From: JBBDQZ01 sp040905705
GTDB taxonomy: Bacteria > Bacteroidota > Rhodothermia > Balneolales > Natronogracilivirgulaceae
Direction of reading: 5' to 3'
Assembly: GCA_040905705.1 (NCBI GenBank)
Contig: JBBDQZ010000053.1
Location: 1-64,000, forward strand
Length of the DNA stretch: 64,000 nucleotides
Both the position numbers and the translations under genes were made by a program. The notes under the pieces are model-generated. The model made no database searches. It saw only the letters and a program-made list of their open reading frames with translations, and was not told the origin of the DNA. This document shows, piece by piece, positions 53,034 to 61,909 of the stretch (within the stretch, counting starts at the first letter, position 1; every line of letters begins with the position of its first letter).

Positions 53034-53471
53034 ATGAATATTGAAGAAATAAAATCACTGCTTCCACACAGATATCCGTTTCTTTTCATCGACCGTGTAC
53101 TTGAAATCGGTGAAAAACATATTGTCGCTATTAAAAATGTTAGCGCCAATGAGGAATTTTTCAATGGCCATTTTCCGGGAGCAGCGGTTATGCCGGGGGT
53201 ACTGCAGGTAGAGGCGCTTGCTCAGGCTGGTTGTCTGTTGACATTAAATAATCATATTAAAAATCCCCAGGATGTCATCATCGTTTTTACCGGGATAAAA
53301 AACGCCCGATTTCGTCGCCCGGTGGTCCCGGGGGATCAAATTCGCCTGGAGGTTGAACTGTCTAACGCCCGAAGAAATTTCCTGACCATGATTGGCAAAG
53401 CAACCGTGGAAGGCGATATGGCATGTGAAATTGAAGCCACCGCGGCGATTGTACCTAAGGACAAATTATGA
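53034..53471 (+). CDS. fabZ: 3-hydroxyacyl-ACP dehydratase FabZ
   Basis: A hotdog-fold dehydratase of 145 aa acting in fatty acid elongation. The catalytic residues are His 46 (NGHFPGAAVMPG) and Glu 60 (LQVEALAQAG). It begins MNIEEIKSLLPHRYPFLFID as in FabZ. It stands alone rather than fused to LpxC, and is coupled to panB by a 4-nt overlap, giving the pair a link between acyl carrier cofactor synthesis and fatty acid synthesis. Confidence 0.96.
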   Translation: MNIEEIKSLLPHRYPFLFIDRVLEIGEKHIVAIKNVSANEEFFNGHFPGAAVMPGVLQVEALAQAGCLLTLNNHIKNPQDVIIVFTGIKNARFRRPVVPGDQIRLEVELSNARRNFLTMIGKATVEGDMACEIEATAAIVPKDKL

Positions 53472-54301
53472 GTGCCGAATCAGCATCGTCAAAAACACCA
53501 CGAATTACCACACGAACTATTGTGGAAATGAAAAGCCATGGTGAAAAAATCAGCATGCTTACGGCCTACGACTATACCATGGCACGAATTGTGGATCAAG
53601 CGGGTATTGATATTATTTTAGTGGGTGATTCTGCAAGCAATGTTATGGCCGGACATGAGACGACTTTGCCCATTACACTGGAAGAGATGATGTATCATAC
53701 GGTTTGCGTTGTTCGTGCAGCAGAACGAGCTCTTGTCGTAGCCGATTTGCCCTTTATGAGTTATCAGGTTACCGATACCGGTGGATTGATAAGTGCCGGA
53801 CGTATGATGAAAGAGGCCGGAGCCCACGCAGTAAAACTTGAAGGCGGACGTTCTATTGTTTCCACGGTAAAAAAAATTGTCGATGCCGGTATACCTGTCA
53901 TGGGACATCTTGGCCTCACCCCTCAGAGTATCTACAAGTTCGGTACCTATAAAGTGCGGGCCACAGAAAAAAAGGAAGCAGAACAGCTTGTTGAAGATGC
54001 TCATTTGTTGCAGGAGGCCGGATGTTTTGCCATTGTGCTGGAAAAGATCCCTTCAGCTTTGGCTAAGCGGGTTACAGGTGAACTGAGTATCCCAACGATC
54101 GGAATTGGAGCCGGTGAGGCATGCGATGGCCAGGTTCTGGTTACACATGACATGCTGGGATTGAATAAAAATTTTAGCCCGCGCTTTATTCGTCGGTATG
54201 CCGATCTGTATTCCCTGATGACCGAGGCCTTTCAAAATTACCGTTCTGACGTAAAAAAAGGTTTATTCCCCGACAAGAGCGAACAGTATGGCGAATCGTG
54301 A
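53468..54301 (+). CDS. panB: 3-methyl-2-oxobutanoate hydroxymethyltransferase PanB
   Basis: The first committed enzyme of pantothenate synthesis, 277 aa. Motifs include MLTAYDYTMARIVDQAG, LVGDSASNVMAGHETTLPIT (metal and substrate binding), GAHAVKLEGGRS, PVMGHLGLTPQSIYKFGTYK and IGIGAGEACDGQVLVTHDMLGL. Its product feeds coenzyme A, which coaBC at 56.1 kb later completes. The ATG has a weak AAGGA upstream and overlaps fabZ; surE begins 14 nt before its stop. Confidence 0.97.
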   Translation: MSAESASSKTPRITTRTIVEMKSHGEKISMLTAYDYTMARIVDQAGIDIILVGDSASNVMAGHETTLPITLEEMMYHTVCVVRAAERALVVADLPFMSYQVTDTGGLISAGRMMKEAGAHAVKLEGGRSIVSTVKKIVDAGIPVMGHLGLTPQSIYKFGTYKVRATEKKEAEQLVEDAHLLQEAGCFAIVLEKIPSALAKRVTGELSIPTIGIGAGEACDGQVLVTHDMLGLNKNFSPRFIRRYADLYSLMTEAFQNYRSDVKKGLFPDKSEQYGES

Positions 54302-55058
54302 TTTTGATTCGAATCGGCTAATATTGGTTTGCAATGATGACGGAATTTTTGCTCCCGGTATTCGTGCGCTCGCCGAAGTGGCAATGGAATTTGGTATTGT
54401 TGAAATCATTGCTCCGGACCGGCAGCAGAGTGCCGTCGGCCACTCAATTACCGTATCGGATCCGCTCCGTGTGACTTCCTTTCAGATCAATTCTGATATG
54501 AAGGGCCAGGCGGTGAACGGCACACCGGCCGACTGTGTGAAACTTGCACACGACAAGCTTTTGAAACGCAAACCTGATCTGGTTTTGAGCGGCATAAATC
54601 ACGGATCCAATGCCGGTATCAATATTATTTATTCCGGAACCGTCAGTGCCGCCACCGAGGCCACTATTTTGGGATATCCTGCCATAGCCATCAGTTGTAC
54701 TGAATACAGTGAATCTGCCGATCTTTCAGGTGCCCAGGAAGCTACCCGAAGGGTGGTGCGTTATATTTTGAAAAACGAATTGCCATCCGGGATCACTCTC
54801 AATGTCAATGCACCGGGCGGGCCGCTTAAAAAGTTGCTTTGGGCCAAACAGGCCAATAGCCGGTATGTTGAAGAGTTTGAAGGCCGTATTGATCCGCATA
54901 ACAAACCCTATTTCTGGATTACCGGCCGACTCGAGATTCTCGATCAGGGAGAAGATCTCGATCTGAATCTGCTGAAGGAAGGCTATGCTACCATCACACC
55001 CATTCAATATGATCTGACGGCTCACACGTATTATCATAAACAAAGCAATGAATTTTAG
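54288..55058 (+). CDS. surE: 5'/3'-nucleotidase SurE
   Basis: A metal-dependent nucleotidase/polyphosphatase of 256 aa. The metal site is at the N-terminus (LVCNDDGIFAPGI, Asp 17 and Asp 18). Other family features are APDRQQSAVGHSIT, GTPADCVKLA, LSGINHGSNAGINIIYSGTVSAATEATI and LNVNAPGGP. The 14-nt overlap with panB indicates co-transcription. It converges on the next gene with a 20-nt gap. Confidence 0.97.
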   Translation: MANRDFDSNRLILVCNDDGIFAPGIRALAEVAMEFGIVEIIAPDRQQSAVGHSITVSDPLRVTSFQINSDMKGQAVNGTPADCVKLAHDKLLKRKPDLVLSGINHGSNAGINIIYSGTVSAATEATILGYPAIAISCTEYSESADLSGAQEATRRVVRYILKNELPSGITLNVNAPGGPLKKLLWAKQANSRYVEEFEGRIDPHNKPYFWITGRLEILDQGEDLDLNLLKEGYATITPIQYDLTAHTYYHKQSNEF

Positions 55059-55078
55059 GAGTGCGGTACGGACGGGGT

Positions 55079-56065
55079 TCAGGGGGTAATAAATACAATT
55101 CCACCTCTCTGAATGCGCGGGATCCACTCCTCAAGCCAGTTCAGTGTTGTATCTGTTCCCTTTACCATTAATGACGGGCCGGCAGCCTGGCGGGCCAGAC
55201 GTGAATAGGTGAGCATTTGACGATCAAATTCAAACCGGTTTTCGCTGCTGTTAATGTTCATGTCTGATGCATCCACGGTATGAATACCGGCCTCTTGAAA
55301 TTTCTGCATGAGCCCTTCATCCGAACCGGAGCCATCAGGTGTAAAAACAAGCAGCCTGATGCTATCGAATTCCCGTGATACCGCATCAACTGTCTGGCGG
55401 AGATCCGGATCGTCCATTGTCGTTGTTTGGTAAGACCTGCGGTCATCGTCATACCAGAGATATACCGGATGCATATCTTCCGGGATCATTTCAACCCACC
55501 GGACAAGGGTGCGGGCGGAGGTGGAACGTAGTACTACACCAACGGAGATTTCAAGGTTTGATATACGTTCCAGCTGCGAAACGGTCGGTATCCGGTCAAA
55601 ATAGATCAATAATCGGGCAGGGTGAGGAGTGCGGATGTAGTCGAAATCGGTGCGCAAATCCAGTGTCCGGATGATCTTGTCATGGTATACAAGGTGGAGA
55701 GTCATTTCGTATTCCGGCACATTTACATAACCCATGGTTCGAACCTTGTAGGGGTGTAATTGCCGGTTGAGTTCTGCATGGAAATGAGTTTGAGATACTT
55801 GTACAGGCAAATCCACAATATAATGAGTGCGGTTAAAATGCTCATTTATTGGATAGTCGACGGAACGAATGCGATGATCAGGAATATTGAACATGGCAAG
55901 TTCCTGGAGGATAAGCGAGTCGGCCTCCCCAAGATTCCGAAGAAACAATCGGGGAGGTTCTGATGGCAGGAAAATCAGAAGCAGAGAGGCAACAAGACAC
56001 GATATTGCAAGCAAACACAGTGTCGTCTTTTTTAGCGTCAAATCGGAAAATGAGAGGAGCGGCAT
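55079..56065 (-). CDS. divergent polysaccharide deacetylase-like protein lacking metal ligands
   Basis: A 328-aa protein with an N-terminal TM/signal-anchor helix (about 12-30). An accessory domain spans ~40-165, with a C-terminal (beta/alpha) domain at ~170-328. The order of segments in the latter matches the YibQ/DUF610 divergent polysaccharide deacetylases: start strand ARLLIYFDRIP, SVGVVLRSTS, YLWYDDD, LVFTPDGSGSDEGLMQKFQ, TVDASDM, and an end WIPRIQRGGIVFITP. The expected catalytic Asp-Asp, the His of the HLPMEP-type strand, the HMGS histidine and the GHP motif are all replaced. I infer an inactive relative, which a structure or profile search could test. Confidence 0.6.
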   Translation of the reverse strand: MPLLSFSDLTLKKTTLCLLAISCLVASLLLIFLPSEPPRLFLRNLGEADSLILQELAMFNIPDHRIRSVDYPINEHFNRTHYIVDLPVQVSQTHFHAELNRQLHPYKVRTMGYVNVPEYEMTLHLVYHDKIIRTLDLRTDFDYIRTPHPARLLIYFDRIPTVSQLERISNLEISVGVVLRSTSARTLVRWVEMIPEDMHPVYLWYDDDRRSYQTTTMDDPDLRQTVDAVSREFDSIRLLVFTPDGSGSDEGLMQKFQEAGIHTVDASDMNINSSENRFEFDRQMLTYSRLARQAAGPSLMVKGTDTTLNWLEEWIPRIQRGGIVFITP

Positions 56066-56152
56066 TCTGAATCGGCAGTCAAACTATTGGTGATGATTCC
56101 CGGCAGGGAAGAATGGTTCCGGGATATGCCGGTTTAAGCATACAAGTCGCTA

Positions 56153-57493
56153 TTATGATACAAAAATGTGGTGCAAAACACTTCGGGCAACTTCAGATTT
56201 CGAGCCCTCAAACCGGGTCTCAGTATCCGGGCCGATCAACAAGACACGATTGGTATCGACCGCAAAACCGGCGCCCTCATCCTGCAGGTTATTACCCACG
56301 ATCCAGTCTGTATTCTTCCGGAGCCGTTTTTCTTTCGCACGTCCTGGCAAATCTTCCGTCTCCATGGCGAAACCAATCAATACTTGCCGGTCGTCTGGCC
56401 GGTGCTTTCCCAGCCATTGTAAAATGTCGGGCGTGCGTTCCAGTGCAATCTGCATTTCCGCTTTATCCTTTTTGACTTTGTGCAGGCTCTTTTTCCCCGG
56501 TTTGAAATCTGATACAGCTGCGGCCATGATGATAATATCCGATTTTGCAAAAGATTTAACTTTGGAGAACAAGTCGTTGGCACTAATAAAAGATTCCTTA
56601 TTGATCGATTCCGGGAGAATTGAAACATCTGTTGATTCGGAATGAAGAAGGATGACATCGGCGCCGAGAGCAGCCGCTTCTTGTGCCATAGCTATGCCCA
56701 TTTTCCCGGTTGATGGATTGGAAAGAAAGCGGACCGGATCCAGAAATTCACGAGTTGCACCGCACGTCACCAGTACTTTTTTGCCTTTCAATATCGAGCC
56801 AGGTTCCGGATCGGTCTGTGTTTGAAATGGAGATGCAGCCTTTTGACCGGTTGGCCCGGTTACCGCGGTTTTTGATGTATGGCTACCGAATGTATTGGAC
56901 GAAGACGACTGTTCCGGTTTAATTGCTGATATGGATTTATTTTCGAGAAGCTGTTCTATATGTGAGAGCATCTCTTCCGGTTCCGGCAGGCGTCCCTGAC
57001 CTTCCAGGCCACTGGCCAGGTATCCGTAGGAAGGCTCCATCAACTTAAATCCCAGTTTCCCGGCTTTATCCAGATTGTATCGGGTGGCGGGTGACCGATA
57101 CATCTCCCCATCCATTGTCGGACACAGCAGGATGTTGCATCGAGCGGCCAGGATCATGGCTGTCAGCATTGAATCGGAAAACCCGTTGACAATTTTGGCA
57201 AGGGTGTTTGCCGTGCAGGGGGCGACTACAATCAAATCCGCCCATTCACCCCATTCTATGTGCTTTGTCCAACTTTTACTCACCCCCGTGGGACTGTCGG
57301 GAAAAATATCAATGGGTACCTCAAACCGGGTAAGTGAAGCAAATGTTTCCCGGCCAACAAAGCGTGTGGCCGCTTCAGTCATGGTTACCCGTACTGTTGC
57401 GCCGGCCTCTTGTAATTTTCGAAGCAGATAAACCGCTTTATAGGCGGCAATGCCACCGGAAACCCCGATGACGATATGTTTGCCGCGCAACAT
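56153..57493 (-). CDS. coaBC: bifunctional phosphopantothenoylcysteine decarboxylase/synthase
   Basis: A 446-aa fusion making 4'-phosphopantetheine for coenzyme A. The N-terminal flavoprotein decarboxylase has IVIGVSGGIAAYKAVYLL, the catalytic His in TKHIEWGEWADL, PCTANTLAKI, CPTMDGEMYRSPAT and the LASGLEGQGRLPEPE loop usual in Bacteroidota. A low-complexity Ser/Thr linker (about 180-225) leads to the CoaB synthetase: KVLVTCGATREFLDPVRFLSN, STGKMG, AAAVSDFKP. It follows rpoZ by 5 nt in an operon with gmk and yicC, and complements panB elsewhere. Confidence 0.96.
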   Translation of the reverse strand: MLRGKHIVIGVSGGIAAYKAVYLLRKLQEAGATVRVTMTEAATRFVGRETFASLTRFEVPIDIFPDSPTGVSKSWTKHIEWGEWADLIVVAPCTANTLAKIVNGFSDSMLTAMILAARCNILLCPTMDGEMYRSPATRYNLDKAGKLGFKLMEPSYGYLASGLEGQGRLPEPEEMLSHIEQLLENKSISAIKPEQSSSSNTFGSHTSKTAVTGPTGQKAASPFQTQTDPEPGSILKGKKVLVTCGATREFLDPVRFLSNPSTGKMGIAMAQEAAALGADVILLHSESTDVSILPESINKESFISANDLFSKVKSFAKSDIIIMAAAVSDFKPGKKSLHKVKKDKAEMQIALERTPDILQWLGKHRPDDRQVLIGFAMETEDLPGRAKEKRLRKNTDWIVGNNLQDEGAGFAVDTNRVLLIGPDTETRFEGSKSEVARSVLHHIFVS

Positions 57494-57498
57494 CGGGA

Positions 57499-57801
57499 TC
57501 AGCTGTTGTCATCGTCCTCATCAGGGAGACGGAAATACACTTTATCTTCAATCAACTCATCAATAGCCCGCTGAGCAGGGTGAGGGCGCGCCTCGTACTC
57601 TTTTGTGATGCGTTCCTGTTCTTCGTTGAAGGTGTATTCTTCTTCGTCTTCGTAGCCTTCGAAATACTTGAGCTTTTCGTCCAGCTCCATTTTTTCCTGG
57701 GCGGCAATCTGGCGTGACCGTTTCGAAAGAATTATAAGCCCTTCGTAGACATTGCCGGTAGTGCCTTGAATTTTTTCCAGATCAAGCGACTTGACTCCCA
57801 T
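57499..57801 (-). CDS. rpoZ: DNA-directed RNA polymerase omega-like subunit
   Basis: A 100-aa protein from the ATG at 57801 (MGVKSLDLEKIQGTTGNVYE). It has LIILSKRSRQIAAQEK, matching the omega helix region, and ends in a very acidic tail (LPDEDDDNS). Bacteroidota omega proteins are divergent and often annotated separately. The frame is open upstream to 57891, overlapping gmk, but 57801 lies 13 nt after the gmk stop and fits the family. The gmk-rpoZ-coaBC order is the classic conserved cluster, supporting the call. Confidence 0.87.
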   Translation of the reverse strand: MGVKSLDLEKIQGTTGNVYEGLIILSKRSRQIAAQEKMELDEKLKYFEGYEDEEEYTFNEEQERITKEYEARPHPAQRAIDELIEDKVYFRLPDEDDDNS

Positions 57802-57814
57802 AAATCTTATCTTA

Positions 57815-58426
57815 TCAATTGGTGGATGTTGTTTCCATAAAAGAGGCAACAAGATGTGACAATTCTTCGTAAGCCCGTTCCAGATCGTCATTTACTATTA
57901 CATGATCGAAACTGTCGGCATAACCGAGTTCCATCCGGGCACGGTTTAGACGCAATTGCATGGATTCGTCGTTTTCGGTTCCTCTATTGTGCAACCTCTC
58001 GACAAGTACGGCATCTGATGGCGGTTTGATAAAAACGGCCATCGCGTCGTTGCCATATTGCGCCTTCACATTCAACGCTCCTTTTACTTCAATATCGAAC
58101 AAGACAAAGTAGCCTTTTTTAAGCTCTTTTTCAACTTCCTTTATTAGTGTTCCATAACGCTTGCCGTCATAAAATTCCTCCCACTCCAGAAACGCTCCCT
58201 CATTGATAGCTTTTTCAAATTCTTCCTGATTCAGAAAGTGGTACTCTCTGCCGTTTTCTTCGTGCGGCCTGCGTGGACGTGTAGTGGCGGATACTGAAAA
58301 TCGCAAATGGGTAAAGTCCTGCAGAAGCCGTTGTGCGAGGGTAGTTTTACCTGTACCACTCGGGGCCACAAGGATCACAATTTTTCCTCTTTTTAGCCGT
58401 GATGGCGGTGATGAAGGCTGCTTCAC
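57815..58426 (-). CDS. gmk: guanylate kinase
   Basis: This enzyme phosphorylates GMP to GDP. The 203-aa protein has a P-loop APSGTGKTTLAQRLL, the GMP-binding SVSATTRPRRPHEENGREY and FEKAINEGAFLEWEEFYDGKRYGT, and DIEVKGALNVKAQY. The start is a GTG overlapping the yicC stop (GTGA), so translation is coupled. The N-terminal SSPPSRLKRGK is a short basic extension before the P-loop. It is followed by rpoZ. Confidence 0.97.
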   Translation of the reverse strand: MKQPSSPPSRLKRGKIVILVAPSGTGKTTLAQRLLQDFTHLRFSVSATTRPRRPHEENGREYHFLNQEEFEKAINEGAFLEWEEFYDGKRYGTLIKEVEKELKKGYFVLFDIEVKGALNVKAQYGNDAMAVFIKPPSDAVLVERLHNRGTENDESMQLRLNRARMELGYADSFDHVIVNDDLERAYEELSHLVASFMETTSTN

Positions 58427-59304
58427 GCGATATTCTGGATTTGTTCTCGGATATTTTCAATAATCTCTTTCATCTCAACGACCGCGTGTGATATTCCCGT
58501 GTGATTTGCTTTGGATCCGATGGTATTGACTTCCCGGTGCATTTCCTGGAGGATAAAATTCAATTTTTTCCCCTGGGAGGTGTCACTTTTCAGGCATTCG
58601 GTAAAATATTCGATATGCGAATCCATACGTACCAGTTCTTCAGAAATATCAAGCCGGTCTGCCATGAAAGCAATTTCCTGCTCCAGTCTTTCTTCGTCGA
58701 TCCGTTCACTTTCCAGGAGCTGTGAAATACGCTCATGCATGCGTAATTTCCCGTCATTGATACGCTCTTTCTCATTTTTTCCAATAGTTGTACAATATTG
58801 ACGTAACAGGCTCATCCGTTGTTCCAGGTCTTTCTGCAGATTACGGCCTTCATTACGGCGCATTTCGAGTAGCTGATCTACAGAGCGAACAATCGCCGTT
58901 TCAACCACTTTAAATTGTTTTTTCAGTATATCCGGATCGTTTTCGGATACCTCGAAGAGTTCTTCAAATGTCAGCAAGTGCTCCAGTCGAACAGGGTCCT
59001 TTATGCCGGCCAGCTTTCTTACTTGTTCCAGAATAGCAATTTTCGCTTTCAGGAGGTCTTCCTGAATGTGGGCCGGTTTGATGTCTGCAGCAAGATGATC
59101 CAGTTGTACGGTCAGGCTTAGTTTACCCCGGCTGATTTTTTTCTGAACGTTTTCTCTCAGCCGCTGCTCCAGATGTTGTAATTGAGAGGGAAGCTTCATG
59201 GAAATCTCAAAATACCGGTAGTTCACCGAGCGGATTTCGGATACGGCATGGTAATTCTCCGAAGTGTGTTCACCCCGACCGTAGCCGGTCATGGATTCAA
59301 GCAT
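58423..59304 (-). CDS. yicC: YicC-family endoribonuclease-like protein
   Basis: A 293-aa protein starting MLESMTGYGRGEHTSENYH, the YicC hallmark. Other matches are EIRSVNYRYFEISMKLPSQL and the C-terminal GKKLNFILQEMHREVNTIGSK with KEIIENIREQIQNI. YicC proteins are now regarded as RNases or RNase adaptors in RNA turnover. The frame opens at a TTG (59310), but the ATG at 59304 is the family start. It is first in the yicC-gmk-rpoZ-coaBC operon, with a strong palindromic leader upstream. Confidence 0.94.
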   Translation of the reverse strand: MLESMTGYGRGEHTSENYHAVSEIRSVNYRYFEISMKLPSQLQHLEQRLRENVQKKISRGKLSLTVQLDHLAADIKPAHIQEDLLKAKIAILEQVRKLAGIKDPVRLEHLLTFEELFEVSENDPDILKKQFKVVETAIVRSVDQLLEMRRNEGRNLQKDLEQRMSLLRQYCTTIGKNEKERINDGKLRMHERISQLLESERIDEERLEQEIAFMADRLDISEELVRMDSHIEYFTECLKSDTSQGKKLNFILQEMHREVNTIGSKANHTGISHAVVEMKEIIENIREQIQNIA

Positions 59305-59327
59305 AGACAAGGCATTGTATAGTTGAG

Positions 59328-59382
59328 ATACCTATGTGAATGACTTTTACATACATGAGTATGCAGATCACCTCATAGGTAT
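59328..59382 (-). promoter_or_regulatory. nested palindromes upstream of the yicC operon
   Basis: An outer 9-bp perfect inverted repeat, ATACCTATG (59328-59336) with CATAGGTAT (59374-59382), encloses a small hairpin CATAC (59350-59354) with GTATG (59359-59363), loop ATGA. Just beyond, TATGT-G-ACATA forms another palindrome at 59385-59395. The elements lie 24-91 nt upstream of the yicC ATG and after the glmM stop. No T-run follows on either strand, so they are more likely an operator or leader RNA than an intrinsic terminator. Confidence 0.5.
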
Positions 59383-59454
59383 GCTATGTGACATAATGAG
59401 TCAAAATACTATAAACACAAAAAAACATCTTCATCAAAGTAATAGAGAAACATC

Positions 59455-60825
59455 TTACTTGCCAATGATTTGTTTGATTTCGTCGGCAAGTGCTTCGGCC
59501 TTTTTCCGGGTACGGGCCTCCGAGTAAATGCGTATGATCGGTTCCGTATTGGACTTCCGAAGGTGGACCCATCCTTCGGGAAAGTCGATTTTTATACCGT
59601 CGGCTGTGTTGATTTTTAATTCATCCGCGGAGTCGGCATTACGGGCGGCATACGTTTCTTCTACCGTTTTCAACACGGAGTCGGCGTCAAAGCCATCCAG
59701 TTTGATTTTTGATTTGGTGATGATGTAATCAGGCATGGACGATCGTATTTGTGAGGCGGATTTTTGTTCTTCCGCAAGATGTTGCAATACCATGGCAATC
59801 CCGGCCAGTGCATCCCGGCCGTAATGCAGATCCGGATTGATCACACCTCCATTGCCTTCGCCCCCCATGACCGCACCGGTCTGCTGCATCATCTTGACCA
59901 CATTGATCTCACCAACGGCCGAGCGATGACACACCTGGCTATATTTACCGGCAATATCGTCGGTGACTCGTGAGGAAGAAAGATTGGTGACAACCGGCCC
60001 CGGCCGTTTTTTCAGCATAAAATCAAAAGCCAGAGCCTGCGTATATTCTTCACCGAGCAGATTTCCCTGTTCATCCACAATCGCCAGACGATCGGCGTCC
60101 GGATCCGTTACAAAACCGATATCACTGTCGGTTGAGGTGACCAGGCCACGGATATCGTCTAAATGTTCGGGAAGGGGTTCAGGATTGTGGGGGAAGTGCC
60201 CATCCGGGACACAGTGAATTTTGTTGATCTGCAGGGCACCGAGGCGTTCCAGTAATCGTGGAATGGCTGTTGAACCGGCCCCGTTTACTGCATCAACGGC
60301 AACCCGGAATTTTGCATTTGCAATCGTTTCCCGCTTGATATACGGTAGATCGAGAATGGAATCAATGTGTGATTCCAGTAACGTTTCATTATGCAGCAGC
60401 TGGCCGATTTGATCATAATTGCAGTAGCGAATTCGATGATTACGGGCAATATCGATGACTTGTTCTCCCTGGGACTGATCCAGAAACTCACTTTTGCTGT
60501 TTAACAGTTTCAAGGCGTTCCATTCAGCCGGGTTATGACTGGCAGACAGGATTATTCCACCTGAAGCGCGGTGCTGTAACACCCCCATGGCCACCGTCGG
60601 TGTAGGAACGATACCCAGATTAATAACGTCACATCCGGTCGACTGAAGAGCCGAAACAATAATACGTTCGCAGAGTGCCCCGGTTACCCGGGTGTCGCGT
60701 CCGACCACCACGGTACCCCCTTCGATCCAGGTACCAAATGCCGATGCGTACAGCGAAAGATTTTGCGGGGTAAGATCGCTGCCAAAAATTCCACGGATCC
60801 CCGAAACAGAGATCATTAACGTCAT
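59455..60825 (-). CDS. glmM: phosphoglucosamine mutase
   Basis: A phosphohexomutase of 456 aa that converts glucosamine 6-phosphate to the 1-phosphate for UDP-GlcNAc synthesis. The phosphoserine is in GIILSASHNPAEWNALKLL, the metal-binding DPDADRLAIVDEQG is intact, the sugar-binding GGEGNGGVINPDLHYGRDAL follows, and the phosphate-binding RKSNTEPIIRIYSEA lies near the C-terminus. EGNGGVI is typical of glucosamine-type enzymes in this phylum, though phosphomannomutase is not excluded. I chose ATG 60825 (MTLMISVSGIRGIFG; 60816 is an alternative). The frame is open to 60942. Confidence 0.92.
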   Translation of the reverse strand: MTLMISVSGIRGIFGSDLTPQNLSLYASAFGTWIEGGTVVVGRDTRVTGALCERIIVSALQSTGCDVINLGIVPTPTVAMGVLQHRASGGIILSASHNPAEWNALKLLNSKSEFLDQSQGEQVIDIARNHRIRYCNYDQIGQLLHNETLLESHIDSILDLPYIKRETIANAKFRVAVDAVNGAGSTAIPRLLERLGALQINKIHCVPDGHFPHNPEPLPEHLDDIRGLVTSTDSDIGFVTDPDADRLAIVDEQGNLLGEEYTQALAFDFMLKKRPGPVVTNLSSSRVTDDIAGKYSQVCHRSAVGEINVVKMMQQTGAVMGGEGNGGVINPDLHYGRDALAGIAMVLQHLAEEQKSASQIRSSMPDYIITKSKIKLDGFDADSVLKTVEETYAARNADSADELKINTADGIKIDFPEGWVHLRKSNTEPIIRIYSEARTRKKAEALADEIKQIIGK

Positions 60826-61152
60826 AGTGCGCGCCGGTTTGTTTGAAAAATACGTACAGTGTGCAATGATACAAATAATTGCATCAATTCGTCGAGTGTA
60901 TTTGCCTGTGTGCGTTTTAAAAATTGAAATTATCTTGCACAATTATCACTTTATAAAAGTAAGTTCTGTTAAACGTATTTAAAGTAGAAGTCATCTCAGG
61001 ATACGTTTTTCGGCTTCTTATGTAGAGTAGATATAAATAACGTTCCGCGGCAGCGGCCTGCGGTAAACTTATTTTAAAAACTTTATATTAGCCACCTTCA
61101 ATATTAGTGAATCAGTGATCATTTTTGCCATTTTAACAAGTATTAAGATCTT
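60826..61152. other. 327-bp divergent intergenic region between glmM and sdhC
   Basis: No gene supported. It must hold the glmM and sdhC promoters. A GC-rich patch near 61042-61066 (CCGCGG, CAGCGG, CTGCGG) contains imperfect self-complementarity, but I see no clear hairpin with a T-run and no obvious -33/-7 elements. Confidence 0.4.
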
Positions 61153-61833
61153 ATGTCCAAAGCAGCCACTTTTTTAAATTCGCAAGTGGGCCGCAAGATA
61201 GCGACAGGAGTCACAGGCCTTGGCCTGGTTCTGTTTATCATTATCCACTTGATCGGGAACCTTTCTTACTATGCGGGCCCTGAAGCAATGAATACCTATT
61301 CCTATACCCTTCATCAGATGGGCCCTCTGCTGTGGATCGTCCGATTGGGATTGCTCGCTTTTTTCCTGTACCACGTCTGGCTGGGCATTTCCATCTGGAT
61401 GGGCCGCCGCAAAGCCCGGCCTGAAGCCTATGAGGTATATGCATCCCGCGGAGGAGTGAGCCGCCAGAGCTGGAGTGCCCGATCCATGATCCTGACAGGT
61501 ATCCTGTTGTTCCTTTTTGTGATTACACATCTGAACACCTTCGCTTTTCACGATTTTCAGACGGTCATGACCGGGGGCCTGGCCATGCATGATGTACATC
61601 AGCGAATGACGGAAGTATTTCAGAAACCCCTTTACACCATCTATTATGTTGCCATCATGGTGTTGCTCGGTATGCATTTGCGGCATGGAGTCTGGAGTGC
61701 ATTTCAATCCCTCGGGTGGATGTCTCGCAAATCGAATCCGGTCATCTATGGTATCGCATTTCTGCTGGCGTTTATCATTGCCATCGGATTCATCGGCCTG
61801 CCCATCAGTATTTATCTTGGACTGGTTCCATAA
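61153..61833 (+). CDS. sdhC: succinate dehydrogenase cytochrome b subunit
   Basis: The membrane anchor of complex II, 226 aa with five TM helices, of the B. subtilis-like cytochrome b558 type that carries both hemes alone (no separate SdhD). Family features are FLNSQVGRKIATGVTGLGLV at the N-terminus, IIIHLIGNLSYYAGPEAMNTY, LFVITHLNTFAFHDF and MVLLGMHLRHGVWSAFQSLG, carrying the heme-ligand histidines. Menaquinone is the expected acceptor. It is followed after 76 nt by sdhA. Confidence 0.96.
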   Translation: MSKAATFLNSQVGRKIATGVTGLGLVLFIIIHLIGNLSYYAGPEAMNTYSYTLHQMGPLLWIVRLGLLAFFLYHVWLGISIWMGRRKARPEAYEVYASRGGVSRQSWSARSMILTGILLFLFVITHLNTFAFHDFQTVMTGGLAMHDVHQRMTEVFQKPLYTIYYVAIMVLLGMHLRHGVWSAFQSLGWMSRKSNPVIYGIAFLLAFIIAIGFIGLPISIYLGLVP

Positions 61834-61909
61834 CCATGAACTATTTAACACCAGGTATGAAATTCCACTCAGTTTTTTATCTGGACGGGTTTAACAGGAG
61901 TAAGATATT

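Noticed and set aside
61174..61851. 225-aa minus-strand open frame over sdhC
   Set aside because: It is antisense to a well-conserved sdhC and has no family features.
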